A stretch of 64,000 bases of DNA from Parelaphostrongylus tenuis. Its lineage: Eukaryota > Nematoda > Chromadorea > Rhabditida > Metastrongylidae. Below, in pieces: positions 32,315 to 44,378 of the stretch. Where the stretch lies: positions 124,001 to 188,000 of the forward strand of contig JAHQIW010003624.1 in the NCBI GenBank assembly GCA_019055375.1, given 5' to 3'. Position 1 is the stretch's first letter. Every line of letters begins with the position of its first letter. The notes below the pieces were generated by a model. That model was not told the origin of the DNA and searched no databases. It saw nothing but the letters and a program-made list of their open reading frames with translations. The translations under genes were made by a program, and so were the position numbers.

Positions 32315-32962
32315 CCCGTTTGAGGACCACAGGACCCAAAAGTAGTGTCTGCCCCACCCCCAATCCTGACTCCACCAATCACGTCTGTCCTTTGGTAGAT
32401 GGTCGTGATAGTAATTGGAATGATAGTGGCACCGATGGAAGTGATAGTGATGATAGTGATAGTGATAATAGTGATAGTGGCTCCAGTCAAAGTGATCTTA
32501 GTGATAGAGGCAGTAGTGACAGTGATGGTAGTGATAGCGATCGTAGTGATAATGATGATAGTGGTAAGGATAGTGATGGTGATAGTGACAGTGATAATGA
32601 CAGTGATAGTGATAATGATAGTTATCGTTATCATAATCATTATCATCATCATTGTCGTTATCATCATTATCGTTATCACTGTTATCATTATCGCTGTCAT
32701 TATTATCAATAGCTTTATCATTATCACTGTTATCTTTATCACTACTACCATGATAATCATAATGATATTGATAGTGGTAGTGAGAACGATGATAATAATA
32801 ATAACTATCATAATCACCATCACTGTCACCACAATCACTACCATCACTACCCATATCATCCTCACACTATCACAATCATCAATCAGAGCAGATGGGATTG
32901 GTGGAGCGGGCCAGGGGGAGGGGTCAGACACGCCTTGTGGGTCGTGTGGTCTTGAACCGGTA
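32315..32962. mobile_element. Inverted-repeat element carrying a GATAGT/ATCACT satellite
   Basis: Ends of about 70 bp are inverted at roughly 75-80% identity: ttgaggaccacaggacccaa (32320) opposes tgggtcgtgtggtcttgaac (about 32938), and ctccaccaatcacgtctg (32370-32387) opposes cagatgggattggtggag. The interior is gatagtgatag-type repeat up to about 32620, then switches to its complement ttatcattatc-type repeat. Asp-Ser-rich or Ile-rich frames here are repeat artefacts. Confidence 0.65.
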
Positions 32963-33019
32963 TTAAGGAGAATTCCGGTTCTTTTTGATCAAGAGGGAAC
33001 AATGAAAAACCTATCCCGT

Positions 33020-33290
33020 TCGCTGGAGAGGAACTTTCCATAGAAGTGGTAATAACCATTCGAAAGCTAAACTAGAGGCTATAGCCTCACTTCGGCGGTT
33101 TTCAAAAATACTTTTGTTGACGTTGCTACAGGTGATTTATTGGCATTGAACATGCATATTTCTCGCCGGAGAGAGCTCTTTCTTTGAACTATTAGTGATC
33201 ATTCGATAGCATAATCGAATTCGATTTCAACACTGTGCTATATCCTGAAAATACCGTTTCTCCGAGACGCAGCAGATAAAATACGCTGCG
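33020..33290. repeat. MITE family A-like fragment
   Basis: Contains ccattcgaaagctaaactag and tcacttcggcggttttcaaa, the family A internal unit in diverged form. Confidence 0.45.
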
Positions 33291-33589
33291 ACGGAGCTAG
33301 TGATAAGTAGAATTCCCACGTGCGAGCAACGGAGTTGTTCGCGAAGCACGTGGGCGCTGGTTGCAGTGGCCAGTAAACTGTAATGCAATTATGGATTTTG
33401 GAGCCTATGAACGCGTCGCGTCAGCAATCACGTGGCCACCATACCTTCCGCGACGTGAGTTTGGCCAGATTGATCCTTTCTCAGACAGCGAATTCAACCT
33501 ATTTCACGTGCTGCGTTGCAGAGAAACGGCTTTTTCAAAATGAAATCACAGCATTGGCATTAGGAAGCACTGCGCTATCTTATAATGAC

Positions 33590-33990
33590 TAATGGTCCAA
33601 GGAAAGACCTCTGTCCGACGAGAAGAATGCGCAAATTCTGTGCGGAGAAAACAGCGTTATGAAAGAGTGTTTAGAAAAGCCAGCGGCGAGGGCCTTAGTC
33701 ACAAATTTCAGCTTTCGAATGGTTACCAACACTCCCACAAAATTTCTTCTCTAGCAAATGAGAGCGGTTTTTCATTTGTTCCCTCACAGTCCGGAAGAAC
33801 AAAATTCTTTGACATGAAAACTGAAAGGGGTTCTTTCTCATTAAGAGGGACAAATGAAAAAACCGTCCTCATTTGCTAGAGAGGAATTTCCGATAGGAGT
33901 GATAGCTACCATTCGAAAGCTGGGACTTGAGGCTACAGTCTCACTTCGCCGATTTTTTAAAACACCCCTCCATAACGCTGTAACCTCAAA
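33590..33990. repeat. MITE family A-like foldback
   Basis: tttcgaatggttaccaacac (about 33714) is inverted at gtgatagctaccattcgaaa (about 33900), and agcaaatgagagcggttttt is inverted at aaaccgtcctcatttgct, giving arms of about 75 bp. Confidence 0.6.
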
Positions 33991-35879
33991 ATAAAATCAT
34001 GATCAATAAAACCACGTGTTTCTTTCTCTCATCTCGTTTATATTTCGGTGGACCACACTCCTTCTTTTGAGATATGGCACTCTAACTACACTACAAGCTT
34101 GAAAGAACTCAAAAATGTGTTTGTTTTTTGAAAAACTCTTATAATCTTTTCATGTCCTCTAGTCCTTTGAATTGTGCTTCAGACATCGCCCAGCAGAGCT
34201 CTTTCCTCAGACTGATAGTAATCATCTGATAGTGTAATGCTTCTTGTTTCTAGTTTCCGCTTTTTTTGTTTTAGTTTTTGCCATGTGCTTATTTTTTGAG
34301 ATTTTTCGCAACCTTGTTTGGCGGCTATTCGACAAGGCGAGGGCAGCGACAGGGAGCGTGGCATGGGAGGGGCGAGGTGGAGCGATCGATATATTGTTAT
34401 TTAATTGGGATTTTTCTCTCGCTTTGCAAGGAGCTCTAGTTAAAATGGTTGATTTAGATCCTCCGAAAAGTTCTCTATACACTGATAAGCTTTTCAGCTT
34501 TCAGCGAATTATATGCTTGATAATATGAAGGCATGAGTAAAAGCCCGCTCAAGTAAGTTGATGATCACGACACTGCAGCTCGTGCAGGTAATGAGCACTG
34601 TGCTTAACTCCGTAGATATGTTTGCTAAGGCTTTGTCGCTCTGCACTGTTTGTAGCCCTAGTCATCTATAAACAGACAAATCATTTTGCAAAACATTTAT
34701 TTTAAATCTGGAGGCTTATGAATTGACGGCAGCGGCAAAATTCAAACTTGCAATTTGTTGCTTACATTTTATGCACAAAATTCACAAAGACATCAATGAA
34801 TGTACCAATCCAACGAGAAAGCTGAAAACCAATCAGGAAAAAAAATGAAATGTGTGCACTCAGTCATTGGTAATCTTTTCATAAATCATAACAGATAGTA
34901 GGCGTCATTGATGAATATACCGAGAACAAATGTTTACTACCAGTACTCCCCAAGGTTTCGCTGGATGAGAATTTTTCGTGACAGCACAGTCAAACGGGGA
35001 AACATCTCAAAAAAGCAAAAAGGATGAGCGAAAAACAGATTTTTCTATTAGCTCAACCATATAGAAGTAGTAATTTATACATGCCAATGCAAGCACTATA
35101 GCTCCTTCAAAATAAACAATATACTAAATACTCAAGAAGAACTTTAAAAGAGACGTCGGTAAGAAAATGAAGTATATTCAAAACACTAAAGCTTACTATG
35201 AGATTTGCTAAGAGAAATGACGTTGGTGGCCGCGACTACAGCATCTAATAGTAAGAGAAACCAATTTGAGACAACATTTAGACACTCAGTTAAGCATTGA
35301 CACGAAAGTTCGCCAGTTTTTCTGTTTGCATAGGACAGCCGATGTCCTAAACTTACGCAGTCCAGAGATGAATCAGACTCTGACAACGTTGACTTGGTAG
35401 ACTCTCTACAAAGGTAATTTTAAGTTACAAAAATATAGCAGTACCTTGTAAAATTTATAGTTCTCGTTTCAAGAGACAGCATTGATGTTCAGGCGGCGTC
35501 ATGCTATCGCTTTCTCACGAGAGGCAACGCCGTCATTGTTTGTGCAAGCATGTCTACCTGCTTTCCTACGTGACGCATATGATGGCTTTAGAATTGTAGA
35601 GACATGAGCTATAGAAAATGCTACGAAAGGCGAGTGTAAAGCTTCATATTGTTTCCACTCTTTAAGACGAGAAAAAAGATTTTTCACAAACCATACTTAT
35701 CATTAAAATCGTCGAGATTTAGGCTTTTGGGTGACAGCTGGCACTTAGAAAAGACGTTTTTGTTTCCGGTTACAATAGCCCTCTTGAAAATCTTGTATCC
35801 AAATTATATACATGATAAAAACGTCAATGGATTTTAGCGCCGCTATAATGTTTTTATTATTTATCTGAAAGTTAAGTGA

Positions 35880-35972
35880 TGTAAACATCCGGCTCAAACG
35901 GGACTTGAACCGGCGTTCATCCACAATGACGACATGGATATCACTACACCACCGAGGCCACCGCTATCGGCA
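35880..35972 (-). repeat. tRNA-like segment (family 2), left palindrome arm
   Basis: On minus: gcggtggcctcggtggtgta, gtgatatccatg and the B box gccggttcaagtcccg. The mirror copy is at 49031-49115. Confidence 0.55.
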
Positions 35973-36198
35973 TTATCATTTAAGCTGACAATTGATTCAG
36001 GAAAGTAGGTTTTTTCGCTGTGCTCCTCGTCTTAAATCGAACTGACTATGGGTTTGACTTGTGCCCGAACTGGAGGTACTCCTGTGGATGATACTATCAT
36101 CGATGACTGCACACTTAGTCCCCGCCACTTTTTTGGTGGGTAAAAGACGGGAGTATTGATATAGATTCTCAGACGTAAAGTGTACCGTCGCCATTTCC

Positions 36199-37006
36199 TA
36201 TAAAAAGTCGTCCTCTCCACTTGAGCAAGTGGTGTCGAAGCGAGGTTTCAGTGCATGAAATGCGATTTCTAAGCCATTTGAAACCTTTATCACTAAGGTT
36301 GTCCGTCCAGCAATTCCAAAATAGTTTGGAGTCAATAATACTGTGAATAGTTCTCCATCAAACACAAACTGGTGCCCTATCTTGACAATTTCATGAGTCC
36401 AAACCACCATCGTGGTACCAGGTTGTGTCATCACCATAGATGTGCAATGTAGCTCATGTCACATGGAGCTGGAAACCGGTAGAAGATTCTAATGAAGAGT
36501 CGGACTACATTGATATTTCAGGTGCACCTTCATGCCTCCATCAAAAATAGAAATTGTTCTTGGTTTTTTTTGAGTTTGAAAAAAGGCATCCAAAGCTAAT
36601 TTTTTGGTAATTTGCCAACATGCATGCGCAAAAGTTGAACGGTCAATACTGCACAAAGGAGCAGCTCGTTGAACACCTTCTGAAATGTTTCTTACATACG
36701 TACGATTCGCCCAAGTCATTTTCCTTCCAATACTGACGCATTATCGCTTCAATTTGGAGAATTCTCAAAAGGTGGATCAAGTTTGAATACTTGATTCTAC
36801 GAAACAAAAGTGGTACAATGAAGTCAAATAATTTCTGACGTCCATCAACATAATCACCCAGAGATAGTATTTCTTTCTGCGGTGGAGGCCAACACAAGCG
36901 AAGAGTTTGGAGGAAATGGCGGAGATGCCCATGAATATCGCCGATGATAAAGATATGTGCACCAAATTTCAATAATACTAATTGCGGCTTTAATAACTGT
37001 CTTGTA
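36199..37006 (-). pseudogene. PP1-like Ser/Thr phosphatase, decayed (left arm copy)
   Basis: PP1-type phosphatases use a dinuclear metal centre built from GDxHG, GDxVDRG and GNHE motifs. Here the GDIHGHLRHFL and LGDYVDG motifs are present, and a C-terminal stretch GHQFVFDGELFTVLLTPNYF and IAFHALKPR matches the end of the PP1 fold. The GNHE motif is replaced (LLRILQIEAIMRQYW where LLRGNHE is expected), one residue is missing there, and the following region (FNELLLCAVL, RMHVG) is only reachable with a frameshift. The HGG motif is lost. It lies downstream of the Argonaute fragment on the same strand and has an almost identical mirror copy. Confidence 0.75.
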
Positions 37007-37239
37007 TTGTTGACATGTAGTAAAGACGTAAAAAGCGACTTTCGCTAGTAAACCGTCAAATTGTTTTGTCGATTAGCATGGGCATAGATTTTACTGAAAC
37101 CAGTAGTGTTAAACAGATCGTTAATATGTTGCAGCGAAAAGCGAGCCCGAAGTCATGCAGTCCAGCCACACTACTAGTACGTTTTGATACTGACAGATAC
37201 TGATTACTAGCACCTGAGATGCGTTATATCAAAAAAAAG

Positions 37240-37505
37240 GGTAGCGGACCAGTAGCTTCGGTGTAGTGGTGGTGCGCATCGTAAGTGGATGAATAGCAGC
37301 TCCAACTTTCTATTGAGGTAAAATGCTTTGCTTATAACTCAGCACCCTCAGATGCATAGTTTTAATATTCTGACACTGCTCAAAAATGGTAAATCAAAGA
37401 ATTCTTATAGATTATACAGAAACGATACCATTGGTGCAGTAGCAGCACACGCCCCGCTATAGGGAAGACGCTAGTTGAACTCCCGTGTGGGATCGAATTC
37501 TGTAA
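37240..37505. repeat. Two degenerate tRNA-like segments, left arm
   Basis: A plus-orientation segment near 37250-37330 (agcttcggtgtagtggtggt) and a minus-orientation segment near 37430-37500 (B-box-like gagttcaactagcgtc on minus). Confidence 0.4.
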
Positions 37506-37520
37506 CTCTACAAAAAATAA

Positions 37521-38025
37521 TTACAAATTGGCTTCATAATTGTTTTGCCCTCGGTTAGCGTAGGCATTGGCGACATAGAGTGGCGTCGGTAAAGATGTTA
37601 ACAGATTGACGATTTGATGTGGTATGCGTCAAAACATGAGTCATCCCTTCCAACTCGTCCATGGACAGATCGAGATCGTCAACAAGTACTGTATATCGAG
37701 GAGTGGAGGCAGACCCCTTTTGCGTGAAACTTATAGAACTATCTGTCAGAGTTCATCTACAGGTTTTTACGTACCTGCAATGTAATGTGGGAATTTAGAT
37801 AAAATTCTTTAAAAGCAGGACGGGTCACGTTCGTGTCCACAACTAGCCCTGGAGAAATATTTTGATCGGCCACCTTGCGCCATGTATCTATCTGAAAGAA
37901 GGTAAAAGTAGATAAGTAAGGGAATAGTGCAAAGACACTGCCACCCATGTTTTACAGCAACAATTTTTTTTGGAACATCCCGGAGCGATATGCAGTGCAT
38001 TCAACTCCATTTGTAGCACTCTTGA
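37521..38025 (-). pseudogene. Argonaute (WAGO-like) C-terminal PIWI fragment, left arm copy
   Basis: Argonautes bind small guide RNAs; the PIWI domain is RNase H-like. Three pieces line up with the end of PIWI. 38025-37945 gives VLQMELNALHIAPG and, after a one-base shift in an A8 run, KKIVAVKHG. 37891-37775 is a clean 117-nt exon giving NISPGLVVDTNVTRP and FYLNSHITLQ. 37716-37521 gives STPRYTVLVDDLDLSMDELE and, after a one-base shift, SLPTPLYVANAYANRG and a stop. The position of the catalytic His of slicers is Asn (YVANAY), as in non-slicing worm Argonautes. Two frameshifts and the loss of everything upstream make it a pseudogene. Confidence 0.8.
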
Positions 38026-38215
38026 AATAGTTGGACGCATATCTTGCCTTTACAAAGATTTACATACTAACCGATCTATCCAGTCGGTACTGTTATCCTT
38101 TTCAGACAAGTCTGGTACTGAGTTGCCGTCCCGGAAGAGAAGGAAGGTCTACTAAGCCTTGGGCTGTATTGAACTATTGACAACGTGTGTCTCGCTAGCC
38201 ACCTCTGACTACCCC
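38025..38215 (-). repeat. tRNA-derived SINE, partial, left arm
   Basis: gacgcatatcttgcctttac body and the region ending gtgtgtctcgctagccacct, with the tRNA head degraded. It separates the Argonaute fragment from the LINE. Confidence 0.6.
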
Positions 38216-38220
38216 CCCCC

Positions 38221-38227
38221 GTATATA

Positions 38228-38280
<53 letters not shown>
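38221..38280. repeat. (TA)n microsatellite next to a C9 run
   Basis: A C9 run (38212-38220) followed by gtatatat and a TA run. The mirror copy has G10 and a shorter TA run with tacatatacat interruptions. Confidence 0.95.
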
Positions 38281-38282
<2 letters not shown>

Positions 38283-39859
38283 TGAAAGAGGACGAATATG
38301 TCGATCCACCGGTCCTTCCTTCCGAAATCCGACATGCTATATCGTCGGTGAAAAACAGAACAACACCCGGTCCAGACAGGATTAGAGCAGAACACCTGAA
38401 GAACCTGCCGCCAGTTCTCATCAACACCCTGGCTCGGCTCTTCACTCGCTACCTGTCAGAATGCAAGATCCCTATTCAATGGAAAACCAGCAAGACCGTA
38501 TTGCTGTTCAAAAAGGGAGACCTTCACGACATAAGCAATTATCGCCCAATCTGCTTGCTGTCCGTTGTCTATAAACTCTTTACTCGAGTCATCCTGAACA
38601 GGATTGACAGAACACTGGACGAAGGACAGCCATGCGAACAAGCAGGGTTCAGAAAAGGATTTAGTACCATGGACCACATCCACACGATCACAAGACTCAT
38701 TGAATTTTCGCGAGAGTACAAACAACCACTCTGTCTCACTTTTATCGATCTGAAAAAAGCCTTTGATTCAGTGGAAACAGAAGCGGTTATAGAGGCTCTG
38801 GATAACCAGGGCGTCCCTACTCGATACATAATGGTCCTTCGTGAGCTTTATAAAGATTTCACGACCAGAATATCGCCATTCTACAACAATATCACCATTG
38901 ACGTAAGAAGAGGGGTTCGACAAGGCAAAACAATATCGCCAAAACTATTCACTGCCACCCTACAAAACGTCATGCGAACATTAGAATGGGACAAAATGGG
39001 AGTGAAAATTGACGGTCGACAATTAAACCATCTTCGCTTTGCTGACGATATCGTTCTCATAACACCAAACATCAGCCAAGCGGAACGAATGTTGACTGAT
39101 TTCGATAACGCCTGTGGAAAGATCGGTCTTCAACTGAATCTAACGAAAACAATGTTCATGAGGAACGGATGGGTTTCTAATGCCCCATTCACGCTCAACG
39201 GAACGACAATTTCCGAATGCTCCAGTTACATCTATCTAGGTCGTGAAATCAACATGATGAACGACCTAGCCCCAGAGTTGAGCAGGAGGAAACGAGCGGC
39301 TTGGGGAACGTTTAAGAGCATCGAAGATGTAGTGAAGAGGACAAAGAACATCCGACTCCGTGCCCACCTTTTCGACTCGACAATTATCCCTGCCCTAACG
39401 TATGCAGCAGAAACCTGGTCGCTACGTAAGCAGGATGAAAGATCACTTGCCGTTATCGAACGCGCAGTTGAAAGGTCGATGCTAGGAGTATCTCGTATTT
39501 CGCAAATGAGAGAAAGGATCCGAACTTCCGACCTACGTCAACGATCGAAAATCAGAGACGCCGTTCTACACGCCAGGATATCGAAAATAAGGTGGGGCGG
39601 ACACGTGATGCGCTTCAACGACAACCGATGGACGAGAGCCGTTACCGACTGGATTCCTCGGGACGTTAAGCGCTCTAAAGGAAGACCACTGACCCGTTGG
39701 TCCGATTTCTTCACGAAAGCGATGGAAGAAAGATATGATTCTCAGCGAATTCCTAGAGCAAGGAGGACCCACTGGGCTACTCTTGCACGCGATAGGGAAA
39801 AATGGAAGAGTTGCTGGTACCCGCTCGAGTCACTCGACGATCAACGGGACGATAGGTGA
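38281..39859 (+). CDS. RTE-type LINE reverse transcriptase, 5'-truncated (left arm copy, open frame)
   Basis: Copies RNA into DNA at a nicked target. The frame is open for about 525 codons from KEDEYVDPP to a TGA at 39857. RT motifs in order: TPGPDRIRAEHL, FKKGDLHDISNYRPICLLS, DLKKAFDSVETEAV (motif A), GVRQGKTISPKLF (motif B) and LRFADDIVLI (motif C catalytic Asp pair), then a C-terminal RTE-type region with RWGGHVMRFNDNRWTRAV. The N-terminal apurinic endonuclease domain of a full RTE protein (about 1000 residues) is missing, so this is a truncated, non-autonomous insertion. The 3' end shows the ggtgatacaggtgatacagg short tandem repeat typical of RTE tails. An open frame extends into the TA repeat at the 5' side but is not meaningful there. 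Confidence 0.9.
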
Positions 39860-40481
39860 TACAGGTGATACAGGTATATGTATATATATGTGTATATATG
39901 TATATATATGCATACCTGTGATACCTGTGCAATATGTACTATAAATACACTTTTCAATGTTCAAGCACTTTCGAACTTTCGACTACATGTGTGACGTAAG
40001 ATACCTCCAACGCTGCGTCAAGCGTGTCTCTTTTCAAAATGATCATTTGCTAAATATGTGTAAAATTAAGAACTACAAGTCAGACGCGATTTCACCGTTA
40101 CCGTAGATCTTGCCGGAAAAGAGATCTAACATATGAAATGTGGCCTACATGACTGAGCATGAGTCGAAACGTTATGCCTTTTCTGTACAACTATGAAGGT
40201 TATTCTGATATTATTTGCGCCAAGTGCCCAAAGAGTACCCCGAAGAAGAGGAATGTCGTGAATGAGCACCTGAAAACCCTACGTAAATCTGAAAAAATGG
40301 AACCCTAACCTTTTACAGACGACATTTGATCGATTTACAAAAACGGTGTGCAAAAATCGTTATTTGACAAGGACTTTTTTCTTCGTTTGGGAGAACTGGA
40401 GTTGTTGTGCTACTTTGTTACTACATCATCACACTTTAATAGTACACAATCATATTACTTTCTGTGCACATCCCTTTCGGG

Positions 40482-40622
40482 ATCATGGACCCAACCCTCT
40501 GCTATCTAGACCCCAGACTAACAATGGCGCGCCTTCTATGTAACAACGGCACGCTGGAAACAGACGTCATTGCTAGAAGCAACCCGCGGGGGTTGGAGGT
40601 GCAAGATGGTTGGGTCCATGAT
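40482..40622. mobile_element. MITE family B, copy 3 (left arm)
   Basis: atcatggacccaaccctctg at the left is mirrored by the weaker gatggttgggtccatgat at the right. Confidence 0.6.
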
Positions 40623-40689
40623 TTGGAAAGGATATATGACTCTTTGGCTCAAAGAAAACTCCGTGCGCAAAACGTAGTCTTCCCGCTCC

Positions 40690-41212
40690 TGCGCGCATCA
40701 TAAAGACCTAAACGAGTTAAAGCTTCAAAATCACTGAGATTTGTGCTGTAAAATGAGTTCTAGTATAATCTAATAAAAGACCATCCACTAATTCTAACTT
40801 TCCAAAACTAGCACTTCCAGTGTGAAGCATAGTCGTATTTTCGTTGCTACAGTGCATTGAAAAAGTCTTTACAGGAGCTAAGCATAGTGTTAATCAACGA
40901 AATTTAAGTGGGAAATCTTTATTCTTCAATGCACTGTAGCGACGAAAATACGACTATGCTTCACACTGAAAGTACCAGTTTTGTAAGGTTGAAATTCGTG
41001 GGAGGCTTTATATGAAATTATACTAAAACTCATTTTACAGCACAAATTTCAGTGATTTTGGAGCTTTAACTCGCTTAGGTCTTTATGATGCGTGTAGGGG
41101 CGGAAGGGCTACGTTTTGCGCACGGGACTTCCTTTGAACCAGAGAGTCATATATCCTTTCCGACCTTTGAAAATTCAAGGGTCAAAAACCTTTATAGTCC
41201 GCAAAAGGTTAA
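40690..41212. repeat. MITE family A foldback at the inner edge of the palindrome
   Basis: agcatagtcgtattttcgtt (40827-40846) is inverted at acgaaaatacgactatgct (about 40943), and gagttaaagcttcaaaatca is inverted at gattttggagctttaactc. The right end is gtccgcaaaaggttaatt. The left palindrome arm stops inside this element. Confidence 0.6.
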
Positions 41213-41769
41213 TTAGTATTGGAAACTGACATTTGAATGAGCCATCCGCTATGCCACTTCTGTAAATAGTGTGATCCCCTGGGAATTGTTAATAGTGATG
41301 CTTAGCAAACTTCAGTATGGTATTGCTGACAATCACTCACAAAGTGTCAACAGTCTGGTACAACTAAGCTATAAACATTACTGGCACAATGGACAAATCA
41401 CGTAAGAGCACTTTACCTTTTCTTCATCACAGCTTCGAAAGACGTAGTCCCCAATGAACTCTAATGATTGTTTCTTGAAATTTGAAGCATACTGTAAATA
41501 TTCACACATATAAAAGAAGGAAAAAAGAGAAAAAAGAAAAGAAAAGGATGAAAAAGGAAGAAAAAGAAACACAACAAAAGAAGCACGAGGTAGAAAGTCT
41601 AGAATGAACGCACTCCACTACTGCGGGAAAGTTGTTTCTGTCCGAATGTTGAGGGTAATTTACTGTAATTCCAAGAAAAAGGCGGCCTGGCCGAATCCAT
41701 CTTCCGAAAATTCAAATTATTTTCATTAGTTTCTTATTGGTAAGAAAGTAATCAGTAGTGGATTAATTA

Positions 41770-41915
41770 AGTATATATATATATATATATATATACATAT
41801 ACATAAGTGTATAGATATCTGTGTTTACATATACGCCGATATACGCATACACAGGTACAGATATGCACATGTACATGTATATACACATGTGCATATATAT
41901 ACATATATATAATAT
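41770..41915. repeat. AT-rich (TA)n and (ACATAT)n microsatellite
   Basis: tatatata run followed by acatatac and cacatgtacatgt words. Confidence 0.9.
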
Positions 41916-42829
41916 ATTCAAAAACATATGAGCAAGAATATGAATACAGTAGAGGGAAAGAAGAGTGGCGAGTGGTCTAGTGACACAGGCCGTCAGGAAA
42001 CAAGAAGCTGGTTCCACTCTCCTCCCCTCAGCACTCCCTTGCAATCAATTAACAAGCGCTTTCCGAAACACCTTGAAGGGTCGTATAAGTAGAGAGCATT
42101 TCAAAAAATGCAGAATAATTTACTGCTGAGTTAGATCTACAAAGAAAAACATCTGAGCAAGCCCTGAACACTGGACGTTGACAAAACGACTTACTACACA
42201 TTTGGATTTCCCGTCATACTATTCTAGTCCACCACATAGTTTAAACCTCCAAGTTTTACATTTGCTTTGAGGATAATATTCTCCAATGTTACCAGACACC
42301 TTTTTTACCATTTACAAGTTAGATAATAGAAATTGTGAAGAAAAAAGAAAAGAAGAAAGAAAACGAACTATCACTTCATTGGATGGCCAAGGACCTTGAA
42401 CATCACCTTTTCAGCTGTAGACAGTCTTACGTCCTTTGTAATTATTTTATATTCTCTTTCCCATAACTTCAAATTTTTTGAAAACAAGTAAAAATACATA
42501 CTTGGATAAAGCTAAATGCTTGTAGAAGAGTTATTAACCCGTAAATATGGCTTTGTTCACTCGATTTGAGAAAAATTCTGAGTTGTTCCACGTTTTCTCA
42601 GTACTTCATGACTTTCTCTATGCGCTCATATGCGTCAAGTGCACATTATGTCTCTTATGTGCAAAGATAACCCCGATTGTGAAGCAGAATTTTGTCGTAG
42701 TTCCTACAACGTGCTACAAAGAGTACTCACTAATTAAACTAATCGCTGAGATCTAGGCTGTCGAATGTGTACTAAAATTCAGTACACGATAGAATTTTCG
42801 AAGCCTTTCAAAGGTTTCACATGGTATTT

Positions 42830-43210
42830 CTTGCAGACCATATTCATTTTGAAAAACAAGGTCTCCAATACAGTCAATCAGAAGGTACTGCTGCTATGTG
42901 CCTTGTTACCCGTTGTGAGCCATCGACTGAAAATCACTCTACATCGCAGCATAAATTGATCGTTTCTTTCCACGTTAAAAGAGTGATCCATGTTCAGTGA
43001 AACTAGCCACTATCATTAGTTGTCGGGGGTGAATAGAAAGGCATGTGGCACTGATGAGGCGTACTACAATGCCGAAACGTACGGCTATCACTCAAAACAT
43101 CATAATGGGCCTCTGAAGGACTTGGAAAATCTTACCAGACTACATTGAATTTTGAAAAGCAAGGTTCCAAACACGTTGATTGTAAGATTTTACTAAGTAC
43201 TGCAGGTGTG
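42830..43210 (+). repeat. Partial tandem dimer with about 300-bp period carrying a hammerhead-like motif
   Basis: gcagaccatattcattttga followed by aaaacaaggtctcc (about 42833) recurs as ccagactacattgaattttg followed by aaaagcaaggttcc (about 43135). Between them are gtgagccatcgactgaaaat (shared with the 19.0-kb unit) and the motif at 43045. Confidence 0.5.
43045..43091 (+). ncRNA. Hammerhead-ribozyme-like motif, nearly intact
   Basis: Stem I GUGGCA (43045-43050) with UAUCAC (43086-43091), one mismatch. Core CUGAUGA exact (43051-43057). Stem II GGC...GCC (43058-43060 with 43071-43073). GAA 43074-43076. Stem III ACG-UA-CGG has an A-G clash at the first pair, which should reduce activity. Confidence 0.55.
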
Positions 43211-44378
43211 AAACGTGACTTTCTTTTGGATACTACACGCACTAGCAGGGCATTTCTGAGCCAAACCCATTTTCAGAGATCGAGACCGGAGCTAGCTAAC
43301 GGATGATTACTGAGAGTTTCGGATGAAGCTCTGTTTAATGAAAAAAGTAAAGAAGTAATGGTCCGAAAACTGTTTATGCCGTCCTCAAGAAGTTAACTCA
43401 AGGTAAGTGATTAGAACAAACTGTGCACAGATGTGATATTGTCCGCTGAGACGATTAGACATGATTTGCAATAATGAAAAGCGGCTCTTCTCAAGCGACA
43501 TTCCAATTCTGAGTCCTCCGATATAACATTAAAAGTCTCAAAAATTAAGTAAGGTTCTTTATGGGCTTGCTGCATAAGAATGGTATAATAAGAAAGCATC
43601 AAGATATTACTATGATTTGAGCAAATACAAACTCAGACTACAAACTTCTAGGAAATGAAGAAAAAGTTTCAGAGCAACGGGAGTTCTGTCGCACTTCTAA
43701 GACAAATATTTTTCTGGTTGATTTAGAAAATCTCTCCCACTGCGACATAAAAAAAAGAAAACCAAACTTACTACTATTTCAGTTGGAGCTGTGAGCTCCA
43801 TCCACGTTGCGTTGCCTAATCGTAAAACATGTCCACGAAATCCCTCCAATTACGAAGTGCCTAACTGACTCTCTAGAAGACTACCATGTACTTCTTTACA
43901 TACACAATTTTACAGAAGCGCTCTTCGTTGAGCATGAGGTTTTTTCCTAAATTTCTAGCGACTGTTCAAAAGTTTGAACCGCGACGATCTCCAACTATTC
44001 CGTGTGCTAAAAAACTGGTTAGTGAACTGCAGACGCTAAGAGAAAACTACGTTTCACCCTCGACGTATATTTTTGCTATGCTAAGGTTGGCAGCTGAACT
44101 TTCACTAAACTTTTGTTCCCATTCTCATGAAGACCATCATGAAGACCCTGTAGCAACGAAAATACGACTATGCTTCACACTGGAAGTGCTAGTTTTGGAA
44201 AGTTAGAATTAGTGGATGGTCTTTTATTAGATTATACTAGAACTCATTTTACAGCACAAATCTCAGTGATTTTGAAGCTTTAACTCGTTTAGGTCTTTAT
44301 GATGCGCGCAGGAGCGGGAAGACTACGTTTTGCGCACGGAGTTTTCTTTGAGCCAAAGAGTCATATATCCTTTCCAAA

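Larger units (their letters stand above)
34541..40852. repeat. Left arm of a giant palindrome (6.3 kb)
   Basis: Reverse complement of 44148-50462. The outer limit is aagcccgctcaagtaagt here against cttacttgagcgggctt at 50462; the inner limit is cgttgctacag here against ctgtagcaacg at 44148. The differences I saw are mostly one-base indels in homopolymers, a few substitutions and a different TA-run length, about 99% identity overall by eye. Gene fragments inside are listed separately. Confidence 0.95.
40853..44147. other. Unique spacer of the palindrome (3.3 kb)
   Basis: Present once. It holds half of a family A foldback, a TA-rich microsatellite, family A fragments near 42540-42790 and 43200-43340, and a hammerhead-bearing tandem repeat. 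No gene recognised. Confidence 0.85.

Noticed and set aside
32236..33043. Long open frames (up to 231 codons) on both strands rich in Asp-Ser or Ile-Val-Thr
   Set aside because: They are translations of the GATAGT satellite and its complement; period-6 repeats stay open in several frames.
38456..39072. Minus-strand frames across the LINE (and their mirrors at 46.2-46.8 kb)
   Set aside because: Antisense shadows of the RTE reverse transcriptase.
43886..44206. 106-codon plus frame at the spacer and right-arm junction
   Set aside because: It crosses the broken MITE boundary of the palindrome and has no recognisable domain.
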